Source of the DNA: Bacillota bacterium
GTDB lineage: Bacteria; Bacillota; Desulfitobacteriia; Desulfitobacteriales; Desulfitobacteriaceae
Reading direction: 5' to 3'
NCBI GenBank assembly: GCA_021849995.1
Contig: JAJZSC010000073.1
Location: 1-9,131 of the forward strand
Length of the DNA stretch: 9,131 nt
In this document: in pieces, positions 1-6,606 of the stretch
How the letters are laid out: the number at the start of each line of letters is the position of its first letter
Position numbering within the stretch: position 1 is the stretch's first letter
The notes under the pieces: model-generated
Told to the model about the DNA's origin: nothing
The model's input: the letters and a program-made list of their open reading frames with translations, nothing else
Database searches by the model: none
Translations under genes and position numbers: made by a program

Positions 1-658
1 CCACCCGGACCATGGTAGCCCCTTCTCGAATTGCCAGTTCGAAGTCCTCACTCATGCCCATGGACAACTCTCTTAGCTCTACCCCAGGAAAGTTCTTAGC
101 AGCTAATGAGTCCCTTAACTCCCGAAGTTCGCGGAAAAACCCTTGAGTTTGCTCGTTTGTAGCATTAAGCTCTCCAATGGTCATAAATCCAAATACCTTA
201 ACATGAGCGCACTCTGAAATAGAACTTAAAAAGTCCTCTATTTCCTCTTTCATAAAACCTGCTTTGGCTTTATCACGGGAAACATTTACTTGAACTAAAG
301 CTGACCAGATGAGCCCTTTTCGCTCTCCCTGGCGTTCCATCTCTCTGAGCAAATCAAACCGGTCAAGTGAATGAATTAATTTTACCCTATCATCAAGATA
401 TTTGACTTTATTCGTTTGTAATCTGCCAACAATATGCCATTCACAATCTGAAGGCAATACCGGGACCTTTTCAATCCATTCTTGAACCCGGTTTTCCGCA
501 AAAAATCTTTGGCCCGCCCGGTAAGCTTCTTTTATTGCGTCAGGAGTCATAGTCTTAGAAACTGCTAACAATTTCACCTGCTCTGCATTACGACCAGCAG
601 AGCGAGCTGCATTCTCAATTCTGCTATGCAAATCTTTAAGGTTTTCTGATATGTTCAA
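1..658 (-). CDS. yggS: YggS/YlmE family pyridoxal-phosphate homeostasis protein, 3'-truncated by window edge
   Basis: Reading the minus strand gives 219 uninterrupted codons running off the window at base 1; family members are about 225-230 residues, so only a short C-terminal piece is missing. The fold is the alanine-racemase-like TIM barrel that binds PLP and buffers its level in the cytoplasm; no catalytic reaction is established for the family. Visible signatures: AVSK with the PLP-binding lysine at residue 35, the AENRVQE segment (54-60), WHIVGRLQTNKVK (74-86), GFMTIGE (157-163) and LSMGMSEDFELAIREGA (198-214). I chose the TTG at 658-656, with a GGTGGG stretch upstream; an in-frame GTG at 670-668 is an alternative, and an in-frame stop at 712-710 limits the extension. 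It corresponds to B. subtilis ylmE, normally followed by sepF, which would lie beyond the window. It sits 109 bases after the HlyD-like gene on the same strand, so cotranscription is possible but unproven. Confidence 0.93.
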   Translation of the reverse strand, partial: MNISENLKDLHSRIENAARSAGRNAEQVKLLAVSKTMTPDAIKEAYRAGQRFFAENRVQEWIEKVPVLPSDCEWHIVGRLQTNKVKYLDDRVKLIHSLDRFDLLREMERQGERKGLIWSALVQVNVSRDKAKAGFMKEEIEDFLSSISECAHVKVFGFMTIGELNATNEQTQGFFRELRELRDSLAAKNFPGVELRELSMGMSEDFELAIREGATMVRV

Positions 659-767
659 TAGTTTTCCCACCCATATATGTGAAGTTCTACAGCATGTCCG
701 AGTTTCCTGCTATTGCAAGTGACTATTACTAAATTTGACAGATATTCTAAGGAAAAGCCGCTGCCTG

Positions 768-1709
768 TTAATTCTTTAACACCGGAATCAACCCTTCTAA
801 ACCAGGCCTAGGGTTAGTTACGATTGTTATACCACTTACCAAGTCTTGAGAAGAAATCTCGGTTTCGCTTTCATCTGCTATTTTGATTTTTTTAAACCGT
901 ATTACACCTTCCGACACAGCAAGTACTCCTTGTTCTTCTCCCTTTGTCCAGAGTGCTGACTTTGGAATTATTGTACCGTATGTTGGAGGCCGAGAACTCC
1001 AAGTGATTTGCTGACGCCTTTTATTCAGACTACTGTTTACAAACTGATTGAATTCCACTGCTACCCCTACTGGATTTTGATATTTTTTTAAAATTTTTGC
1101 TGTATACTCCTGCTGATCTATTCTAAACTTAAGACTTTGGCCAATACTTAAGCCTTCAAGCGACGGTAATTCAACAAATGCAATAGTAGGAAGATGATTA
1201 TTTACTATTTTCCCTATGGTTGCTCCGGTTGAAACCTCGGAATTTGCTTTTTGGCTATTCTCTTTCTCAGCTAATAGTTTGGTGATATCCATATTTAATA
1301 AAGCTTTGGGTTCATACAGATTCTCTAATCCATCCGTTTCTTTATAAAAAAGTCCACTGGCCGGGGCAAAAACCTTAACTGCAGATGACCCTGCACTACT
1401 TCCAGGTGCTGCGCCATCAATACTAATCTGGGCGACAAGGTCACCTTTTCTAAATCTTTGACCATTCTCCCCATTAAATTTTATTTTACCAGTAGAAGAG
1501 GCCTTAAGTAAAATTTCTTCATTGGCAAAGACTACGGCAACTTGGACTTCATGCTTAACAGAGCCCGTTTCGGCCACTTGAAATTTCAACTGAGCAGTAG
1601 TCCAATCGGAACGATATACCCAACCAATACTGGCGATTAGTAAAAGCAATAAAATTATTATTCCTACTCGAGCGCTTATCACTTTATTTTTCTTTGTTGT
1701 TTTCCTCAT
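768..1709 (-). CDS. HlyD-like membrane-anchored adaptor (membrane fusion) protein
   Basis: 313 residues. A basic N-terminus (MRKTTKKNK) is followed by one membrane segment at about 14-31, then a long extracytoplasmic part, so the protein is probably anchored with its bulk outside the membrane. Residues about 66-98 (LLKASSTGKIKFNGENGQR, then GDLVAQISI) look like one half of a lipoyl/barrel-sandwich hybrid, and 112-121 plus 162-170 (APASG, ATIGKIVNN) like its return half; beta-rich segments follow. The long alpha-helical hairpin of classical HlyD/AcrA proteins is essentially absent, replaced by a short Gly/Ser-rich loop (about 99-110) and a short helix at 141-155. No transporter partner is encoded nearby. 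It starts 19 bases after the kinase stop, with GGAGG about 8-10 bases before the ATG, so it belongs to the pgeF-RR-HK transcript. Similar proteins beside yggS/sepF in clostridia are known to me only as putative membrane fusion proteins; the exact role is unknown. Confidence 0.8.
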   Translation of the reverse strand: MRKTTKKNKVISARVGIIILLLLLIASIGWVYRSDWTTAQLKFQVAETGSVKHEVQVAVVFANEEILLKASSTGKIKFNGENGQRFRKGDLVAQISIDGAAPGSSAGSSAVKVFAPASGLFYKETDGLENLYEPKALLNMDITKLLAEKENSQKANSEVSTGATIGKIVNNHLPTIAFVELPSLEGLSIGQSLKFRIDQQEYTAKILKKYQNPVGVAVEFNQFVNSSLNKRRQQITWSSRPPTYGTIIPKSALWTKGEEQGVLAVSEGVIRFKKIKIADESETEISSQDLVSGITIVTNPRPGLEGLIPVLKN

Positions 1710-1728
1710 AGACCGGACCTCCAGAGAT

Positions 1729-3093
1729 TTACGCTCTTGGCAACTTACAGGTAAAAACCGTTCCTGTCCCTACAGATGACCGTACATGAATTTCCCCGCC
1801 TGACCCCTCGATGATATGTTTCGCGATACTTAAGCCAAGTCCAGTTCCCCCTTGCTCCCTTGACCGTGCCTTGTCTACTCTGTAAAATCGCTCAAATACT
1901 CTTGGCAAATTCTCTGCAGGTATTCCACAACCGGTATCACCAAATTCTAAAACAACCAAGGCCCCATCCCCTGCAGCTTTTAACCAGACACTTCCTTCCG
2001 GAGTATACTTAACAGCGTTCTCCAACAGATTCAAGAGGATTTGACTTAATAAATCTTTTCCAACTTTGACAGCTGGCAAATCCTCGGGAATATCTACCAT
2101 GAGTTGAAGCCCTTTGGCCTGAGCATAAGTTTCGATTACAGGCTTAATATGTTCAAAGGCTTCTTGTACAAAGCTTACTTTCGAAGTAGGCTCTGCACGC
2201 AAGACTTTGTTTTCTATCCTGGATAGAGTCAATAAGTCCTCAATTAAACGTTGCAGCCGAAGGGTTTCAGTCTCGATAATATCTAAGAACTTTTTTCTTA
2301 ATGCTGGCTGCTCTGCAGCCCCATCTTGCAAGGTCTCAACGAATCCTTTAATAGAAGTGAGCGGTGTTCTAAGTTCGTGAGATACATTAGCTACAAATTC
2401 CGTTCTTACCTGCTCAAGCCGTCTTAATTCTGTCACATCATGGCCGACGATAACTGCCCCTCTCGTTCGTCCATTATCTGCAATAATCGGGCTGACCTGA
2501 GTTAAGACTATCCGCTGGGCTTTAAGTAATTCTATACTCCCAGCCTGACCACCGGCTAACACCCTGGAAACCAGGTCATCTAACTTTGAGTCCCGAACCA
2601 TTTCAATAAGATATTTGGATTGTACATCTTCCTGAGGCCTGCCGAAGATATGCTCCGCCGCTCTGTTAACTAAAACTATTCGACCTACGTGATCAAGAGC
2701 GATTACACCTTCCTGCATACTTTTGAGAATAGCTTGAATCTTTTGAGCCTCCTGTGTGCCTTTCTGAATGATATTCTCAATCTGCCTGGCTAATCTACTC
2801 AGCTCTATGGCCAACTGCCCAAGCTCATCAGAGGAATCTTCAAAGTTAAACTCCTCGAAACTACCCTGAGCTAGTTTCCTCGCTGTAAAGTTCAGCCTTT
2901 CGATCCTTCTTGAGAGAGTCAGAACGTAAATATAAACTATACTTCCAGGCAGAACAATTGCTAAAACGACCAACGGTAAGTTAACAGGCAACATTCGTGA
3001 GCCTGTTACTGCACTTGCCCCAACCCAAAATAGGAGAAGAGAGAAAGTCGTCATAAGGCAAAATAAACCAGTCAATCTCCACTTTATGCTCAT
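1729..3093 (-). CDS. PhoR-like sensor histidine kinase (HAMP-PAS-HisKA-HATPase)
   Basis: 454 residues. Membrane segments lie at about 8-29 and 39-60, separated by only about nine residues (TGSRMLPVN), so there is no extracytoplasmic sensor domain. Next come HAMP (about 61-112), a PAS domain (about 121-222: MQEGVIALD, then NRAAEHIFG), HisKA with the phosphoacceptor His239 in VSHELRTPLTSIKG, and a C-terminal HATPase with N-box NLLENAVKYTPEG (Asn355, Asn359), G1 DTGCGIP (386-392) and G2 GTGLGLS (416-422). All catalytic motifs are intact. It autophosphorylates on His and passes phosphate to the regulator encoded just upstream. The ATG lies 5 bases after the regulator stop with AAAGGA about 8 bases before it, indicating a tight operon. 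The architecture resembles PhoR/WalK/ResE kinases; I do not assign a phosphate-sensing role because no pst or pho genes are visible. The stimulus is probably sensed in the membrane, by the PAS domain, or through a partner protein. Confidence 0.93.
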   Translation of the reverse strand: MSIKWRLTGLFCLMTTFSLLLFWVGASAVTGSRMLPVNLPLVVLAIVLPGSIVYIYVLTLSRRIERLNFTARKLAQGSFEEFNFEDSSDELGQLAIELSRLARQIENIIQKGTQEAQKIQAILKSMQEGVIALDHVGRIVLVNRAAEHIFGRPQEDVQSKYLIEMVRDSKLDDLVSRVLAGGQAGSIELLKAQRIVLTQVSPIIADNGRTRGAVIVGHDVTELRRLEQVRTEFVANVSHELRTPLTSIKGFVETLQDGAAEQPALRKKFLDIIETETLRLQRLIEDLLTLSRIENKVLRAEPTSKVSFVQEAFEHIKPVIETYAQAKGLQLMVDIPEDLPAVKVGKDLLSQILLNLLENAVKYTPEGSVWLKAAGDGALVVLEFGDTGCGIPAENLPRVFERFYRVDKARSREQGGTGLGLSIAKHIIEGSGGEIHVRSSVGTGTVFTCKLPRA

Positions 3094-3098
3094 AAAAT

Positions 3099-3782
3099 CT
3101 ATCCTTTTAAGCGGTAACCAATACCGCGTAAGGTTTCTATGTATTCAGGATTCGAGGGATCCTTTTCGATTTTAAGCCTCAAATGCCTAACATGAACATC
3201 AACTGTGCGAGTATCTCCCGCATACTCGTAACCCCAAACCCGCTCGAGCAATTCATCACGCGAGTACACCTTGCCAGGATGGGCAGCCAAAACCCTCAAT
3301 ATTTCAAACTCTTTCGGGGTAAGCTCTGCCTCTTCACCCCGGACAAAGACTTTAAAACGGTTAAGATCTATCCGCAATTCCCCTCTAAAGATTTCATTTT
3401 CTTCATCTGCCGGTTTACTGCGGCGTAATCTCGCCCGGATTCTTGCCAGCAACTCACGGGGGCTAAAAGGTTTTGTCATGTAATCATCTGCACCTAGTTC
3501 CAAACCTAAGACCTTATCTATTTCCTCACTTTTTGCTGTCAGCATAATAACCGGCAATTCCCTGAACTTCGGGTCTTGCCTTAATTGTCGGCATACTTCC
3601 AAGCCGTCCATCCCGGGCAGCATTAAATCAAGCACCAACAAATCAGGTCTGCTATCTTGCATACGTTCCAACGCTTGGGGCCCATTTTGCGCAAGTATCA
3701 CCGAGTATCCTTCTTTTTCTAAATTAAACTTCAAAAGTTCTTGAATTGGTTCTTCATCATCAACTATTAGGATCCTTGACAT
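3099..3782 (-). CDS. OmpR/PhoB-family response regulator
   Basis: 227 residues, the normal OmpR-family length. The receiver domain (1-120) has the acidic pair Asp8/Asp9 in ILIVDDEE, the phosphoacceptor Asp52 in LLVLDLMLPG, switch Thr82 and conserved Lys104 in DDYMTKPFSP. The C-terminal winged-helix DNA-binding domain (about 130-227) carries ELTPKEFEILRVLAAHPGKVYSRDELLERVWG, the DVHVRHLRLKIE recognition region and the closing IRGIGYR-type motif (here LRGIGYRLKG). It is a DNA-binding transcription factor activated by phosphorylation from the neighbouring kinase. The ATG lies inside the end of pgeF (23-base overlap), with GGGAGG about 7 bases upstream, so its translation is probably coupled to pgeF. 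Sequence style is closest to PhoP/PhoB/WalR/ResD; family membership is certain, the regulon is not. Confidence 0.95.
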   Translation of the reverse strand: MSRILIVDDEEPIQELLKFNLEKEGYSVILAQNGPQALERMQDSRPDLLVLDLMLPGMDGLEVCRQLRQDPKFRELPVIMLTAKSEEIDKVLGLELGADDYMTKPFSPRELLARIRARLRRSKPADEENEIFRGELRIDLNRFKVFVRGEEAELTPKEFEILRVLAAHPGKVYSRDELLERVWGYEYAGDTRTVDVHVRHLRLKIEKDPSNPEYIETLRGIGYRLKG

Positions 3783-4599
3783 CGTGCGCCTCCCAAAGAT
3801 TTAGTCTAATCCAGCTACTCATTCTCCCGGTTTGACCTTCATCCCGTCTATATGAAAAAAACGCATCTGAATTGCACGAAGTGCATAAAGAACAGATAGA
3901 GATATTCTCCTCTAGAATACCCGCCTTGATTAGCTGCACCTTATTCAGACCCCAAAGATCCAGCATATACTTACCGGGTTTTGTTGGCTTTATAAGAGTA
4001 CTCTCTCCAAATACCGCCCTTACCTTTCCAGCAACTGAATCATCTATCTCATAACAACACGGTCCAATACCCGGTCCAATTGCGGCTAGACAATCTTCAG
4101 GCTTTCCCCCGGCTTGAGCCATTCTATCCAAAACTGCCTGGACTATCTTACCAATCGTTCCTTTCCAGCCAGCGTGAGCAATTCCAATTGTCTTGATAAC
4201 TGGGTTGAAAAAATAAACTGGAACACAATCTGCAAAAAAGGCCATCAGAGCCACATTCGTATCAGTAACTAAAGCATCTACTAAAGGGATGGCACTGTCC
4301 AAGCAGGTACTCCCCCTCCCTGCATCCTCTGGGTTAACCCAGTATACTTGGGTTCCATGTACTTGCTGACCGACAACAACTTCCTTCGGAGAGGTATTCC
4401 ACTCAGAAAACCATTTTAAACGATTTTCGAGCACTTTATCACGGTCATCCCCTACATGTAAACCCAGGTTTAAGGATTCAAACGGCGAATCACTTACCCC
4501 ATGTTCCCGGCTGGAAAAACCGATCTGAACTCCCAATTTTTCCCATTCCGGAATAGTTAAATATCTTAGCCGCTTCCCTGTTTTCCATTGCCAAACCAT
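3760..4599 (-). CDS. pgeF: Peptidoglycan editing factor PgeF (YlmD/YfiH, laccase-domain, DUF152)
   Basis: 279 residues, near the family's usual length. The metal/active-site residues of the Cu-oxidase_4 family are present: QQVHG with His81, FFADCVP with Cys125, and IAHAGWKG with His142, together with SLNLGLHVGDD (42-52), AIGPGIGPCCYEI (173-185) and CTSC plus FFSYRRDEGQTGR (238-258). Members have been described as polyphenol oxidases and purine-nucleoside-acting enzymes; in E. coli the protein prevents misincorporation of non-alanine residues into peptidoglycan stems. It is the ylmD of the ylmC-ylmD-ylmE cluster. The ATG at 4599 is preceded by AGAGGAG at nine bases, and an extended -10 promoter is visible upstream, so it leads its own operon. 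Its 3' end overlaps the response regulator start by 23 bases, which is not the arrangement in B. subtilis, where ylmE follows. Confidence 0.94.
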   Translation of the reverse strand: MVWQWKTGKRLRYLTIPEWEKLGVQIGFSSREHGVSDSPFESLNLGLHVGDDRDKVLENRLKWFSEWNTSPKEVVVGQQVHGTQVYWVNPEDAGRGSTCLDSAIPLVDALVTDTNVALMAFFADCVPVYFFNPVIKTIGIAHAGWKGTIGKIVQAVLDRMAQAGGKPEDCLAAIGPGIGPCCYEIDDSVAGKVRAVFGESTLIKPTKPGKYMLDLWGLNKVQLIKAGILEENISICSLCTSCNSDAFFSYRRDEGQTGRMSSWIRLNLWEAHDVKDPNS

Positions 4600-4627
4600 G
4601 TAGAAGTACTCCTCTCAGTTTGATTTA

Positions 4628-4655
4628 ACTATACCATAAATTTTCCATCGGACAA
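4628..4655 (-). promoter_or_regulatory. Vegetative (sigma-A-type) promoter for pgeF operon
   Basis: On the minus strand, -35 TTGTCC (4655-4650), a 16-base spacer, and -10 TATAGT (4633-4628) preceded by TGG, giving an extended -10 (TGn). The predicted transcript would start about 20-25 bases before the ATG, leaving room for the AGAGGAG ribosome binding site. It lies between the terminator after ylmC and pgeF, which supports a separate transcription unit. This is a consensus match by eye only. Confidence 0.55.
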
Positions 4656-4682
4656 ACTCCCCAAAGGTCCTATTCTTTACCC

Positions 4683-4711
4683 TAAAACGAAAAGAGGAGT
4701 TTCCTCCTCTT
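4683..4711 (-). terminator. Intrinsic terminator after ylmC
   Basis: Minus-strand stem AAGAGGAG, GAAA tetraloop, CTCCTCTT, then TTCGTTTT. The eight-pair stem begins on the last base of the ylmC stop codon (4713-4711). The T tract is interrupted by CG, so efficiency may be moderate. It would end the sigG-ylmC transcript ahead of the pgeF promoter. Confidence 0.7.
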
Positions 4712-4986
4712 CATCTATGTTCATAATTCTCCGGGTTAAATTCCGGTAAATCTTGCGCATCAACTAGAATTACGTCAACACCTATTTTCTTAACTCTATC
4801 CCAAGGAACTACTAAGTCATCAGTTTTTCCTCCGCCAAAAAAACCCCAGCTTCGGGAGGGCCCCGTAACGACTATACCTTTTACCACTCCACGCTCCAAG
4901 TCAAGATCAAGGTCTTTAATAGGTCCTAGCCTGCGCCCGTCTTTAACGTTAACAATATCTAGCATCCGCAATTCTGAGATTCGCAT
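4711..4986 (-). CDS. ylmC: YlmC/YmxH family sporulation-associated PRC-barrel protein
   Basis: 91 residues, a single small PRC-barrel-like domain, slightly longer than the roughly 80 residues of B. subtilis YlmC. Characteristic features are the N-terminal MRISELRMLDIVNVKDGRRLG, the DLDLDLERGVVKGIVV strand (about 25-41), a Gly-rich loop SWGFFGGGK (46-54) and DLVVPWDRVKKIGVDVILVD (57-76). There is no signal peptide or membrane segment, so it is cytoplasmic. Position directly after sigG and before pgeF matches ylmC-ylmD synteny in Bacillus and clostridia. The family is annotated as sporulation-related from its context and expression; no biochemical function is established. The ATG at 4986 has GGGAGG about 7 bases upstream, but that site lies in the 3' arm of a hairpin (4994-5026). 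It is probably cotranscribed with sigG, since no terminator separates them. Confidence 0.9.
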   Translation of the reverse strand: MRISELRMLDIVNVKDGRRLGPIKDLDLDLERGVVKGIVVTGPSRSWGFFGGGKTDDLVVPWDRVKKIGVDVILVDAQDLPEFNPENYEHR

Positions 4987-4993
4987 GAGTATC

Positions 4994-5026
4994 CCTCCCT
5001 TCTCCTAAATGATATGAGAAGGAAGG
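4994..5026 (-). promoter_or_regulatory. Hairpin containing the ylmC ribosome binding site
   Basis: Minus-strand arms CCTTCCTTCTC (5026-5016) and GAGAAGGGAGG (5004-4994) pair over 11 positions with one G-U pair and an 11-base loop. The 3' arm holds the GGGAGG that serves the ylmC ATG at 4986. There is no T tract, so it does not look like a terminator. It could limit ylmC translation or stabilise the sigG 3' end; both are inference. Confidence 0.55.
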
Positions 5027-5053
5027 AAAATATATCACTCTGAACCTTTTGAA

Positions 5054-5827
5054 CTAAACAAATTTCCGCATATGGTTGAGGGCTGCTTTTTCTAAGCGGG
5101 AAACTTGAGCTTGTGAAATTCCGATTTCATCTGCAACTTCCATTTGAGTTTTGCCATGAAAAAATCGAAGGGAAAGAATGAGTTTTTCACGTTCACTCAA
5201 CCTTCTTAAAGCTTCCCTGACAGCAATTCCTTCTAACCAGCTGGCATCAGAGTGTTTCTCATCTCCGATTTGGTCCATAACGAAAATCGGATCTCCCCCA
5301 TCATGATATATAGGTTCGAATAAGGATATAGGTTCTTGTATAGCATCCAGTGCGAAAATTACTTCCTCGCGCGGCAAGGATAGCTTATCAGCTATTTCGG
5401 TCACAGTTGGTTCGCGCGAGCATTCGCTTACAAGTTGATCTCTGACCTGAAGGGCTTTATAAGCTATATCCCTTAATGAGCGACTTACCCTGATGGGATT
5501 ATTATCCCTTAGGTATCTCCTAATCTCCCCTATGATCATAGGGACAGCATAGGTAGAGAACTTTACGTTTTGACTCAGATCGAAATTATCAATTGCTTTC
5601 ATAAGTCCGATACATCCGACCTGAAACAAATCATCCACGTATTCCCCACGGTTCGTAAACCTTTGGATTACACTTAGGACAAGCCGCAGGTTTCCATGAA
5701 TCAACTTTTCCCGAGCTTCTATGTTGCCACTTTGTAAGCTTATAAACAGTTCTTTCATTTTTGAACTGTTTAGGACAGGCAACTTTGAGGTGTTCACTCC
5801 ACAGATTTCTACTTTGTTTAAAGCCAT
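5054..5827 (-). CDS. sigG: RNA polymerase sigma-G factor (late forespore)
   Basis: 257 residues against about 260 in Bacillus. The N-terminus NKVEICGVNTSKLPVL (4-19) is the diagnostic sigma-G signature. Region 2 (about 46-110: GNLRLVLSVIQRF, GEYVDDLFQVGCIGLMKAIDNFD, KFSTYAVPMIIGEIRRYLRDNNPIRVSRSLRD) is almost invariant; region 3 is at about 125-190, and region 4 ends with EVADEIGISQAQVSRLEKAAL (229-249), the -35-binding helix-turn-helix. It directs RNA polymerase to late forespore genes after engulfment. I start it at the ATG 5827-5825, where GGAGGG precedes by 8 bases and the protein aligns with Bacillus; a reading from TTG at 5842 would begin on the ribosome binding site. It follows sigE by 56 bases with its own sigma-F/G-like promoter. 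Residue 44 is His, where B. subtilis SigG has Asn45. Confidence 0.97.
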   Translation of the reverse strand: MALNKVEICGVNTSKLPVLNSSKMKELFISLQSGNIEAREKLIHGNLRLVLSVIQRFTNRGEYVDDLFQVGCIGLMKAIDNFDLSQNVKFSTYAVPMIIGEIRRYLRDNNPIRVSRSLRDIAYKALQVRDQLVSECSREPTVTEIADKLSLPREEVIFALDAIQEPISLFEPIYHDGGDPIFVMDQIGDEKHSDASWLEGIAVREALRRLSEREKLILSLRFFHGKTQMEVADEIGISQAQVSRLEKAALNHMRKFV

Positions 5828-5859
5828 ATGAGCACCCTCCAAGCCAAGATTCTGTTGGA

Positions 5860-5889
5860 GAGTATGCCCGAACTAGCATAACCTTATTC
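5860..5889 (-). promoter_or_regulatory. Sigma-F/sigma-G-type promoter of sigG
   Basis: Minus-strand -35 GAATA (5889-5885), exactly 15 bases of spacer, and -10 GGGCATACTC (5869-5860). The -35 fits the sigma-G pattern gnATR; the -10 fits GGnnAnAnT of sigma-F and CATnnT of sigma-G. The expected start would be about 25 bases before the sigG ATG. The -35 lies on the end of sigE, using its stop codon. In B. subtilis sigG is likewise transcribed from a promoter used by sigma-F and then sigma-G. Confidence 0.6.
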
Positions 5890-6606
5890 CAAACGACAAA
5901 ATTCTTTGCGTAATCGCCTAATTATCCTTTTTTCCAGACGTGATATGTACGATTGAGAAATTCCCAATTTATCTGCCACTTCTTTCTGAGTTTTCTCTTC
6001 ACCATTATCTAAACCAAATCTTAAGCTCATGATTAATTTTTCCCGATCAGACAGCCTTGCCATAGCTAAATACAAAAGTTGCCTATCGACCTCTTCTTCC
6101 AAAGGTCTGGAAATAATGTCATTATCAGTTCCCAGAACGTCAGAAAGCAATAATTCATTTCCATCCCAGTCTATGTTTAGCGGTTCATCAAACGAAACCT
6201 CGGATCTGGTTTTATTATTTCTGCGTAGATACATAAGTATTTCATTTTCTATACATCTGGATGCATATGTGGCCAACTTAATTTTCTTCTGAGGGTCAAA
6301 AGTATTGACTGCTTTAATCAGACCGATTGTTCCTATAGATACTAAATCCTCTATTCCTACACCTGTATTTTCAAATTTCCTTGCAATATAAACAACTAAT
6401 CTCAGATTGCGTTCAATCAAAACATCCCTTACAGTTGGGTCCCCCATCTCCAGCCTTTCTAAAAGAATCCCCTCTTCATCTGAGCTTAAAGGCGGTGGAA
6501 GAGCTTCACTGCTTCCTACATAGTAAATACCCTTTACTCCAAGAAGTTTCTGCCTAAAAAGCAACCAGAGAGTCTTGATTCTATGCTGAATCATTGCCAA
6601 CCACAT
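5884..6606 (-). CDS. sigE: RNA polymerase sigma-E factor precursor (pro-sigma-E, early mother cell)
   Basis: 240 residues from the ATG at 6606-6604. The first 28 residues are a basic, amphipathic pro-sequence (MWLAMIQHRIKTLWLLFRQK...) ending before YYVGSSEALPPPL, the region where SpoIIGA cleaves in B. subtilis; cleavage near residues 27-29 is expected. Region 2 carries IERNLRLVVYIARKFENTG, IEDLVSIGTIGLIKAVNTFDP and KLATYASRCIENEILMYLRRNNK; region 4 ends with DKLGISQSYISRLEKRIIRRLRKEF. The core is nearly identical to Bacillus sigma-E, which directs early mother-cell transcription. The ATG overlaps the spoIIGA stop by one base (TGATG), with AGGGGTGG about 10 bases upstream inside spoIIGA, so protease and substrate are translationally coupled. 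A second in-frame ATG at 6594 would shorten the pro-sequence and lies too far from that site; a GTG at 6609 is also possible. Confidence 0.97.
   Translation of the reverse strand: MWLAMIQHRIKTLWLLFRQKLLGVKGIYYVGSSEALPPPLSSDEEGILLERLEMGDPTVRDVLIERNLRLVVYIARKFENTGVGIEDLVSIGTIGLIKAVNTFDPQKKIKLATYASRCIENEILMYLRRNNKTRSEVSFDEPLNIDWDGNELLLSDVLGTDNDIISRPLEEEVDRQLLYLAMARLSDREKLIMSLRFGLDNGEEKTQKEVADKLGISQSYISRLEKRIIRRLRKEFCRLE

Noticed and set aside
740..768. Possible terminator after the HlyD-like gene
   Set aside because: The GC-containing stretch near GGCAGCGGCTTTTCC does not form a stable stem, so read-through into yggS cannot be excluded.
3183..3483. Two overlapping plus-strand frames opposite the response regulator
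   Set aside because: Shadow frames of the conserved winged-helix domain; no protein signature.
5828..5842. SigG start at TTG 5842
   Set aside because: The TTG sits on the GGAGGG that serves the ATG at 5827, and known SigG proteins start near the NKVEICG motif.
5631..5879. 82-codon minus-strand frame overlapping the sigG start
   Set aside because: It is out of frame with SigG, covers a highly conserved part of it, and resembles no family.
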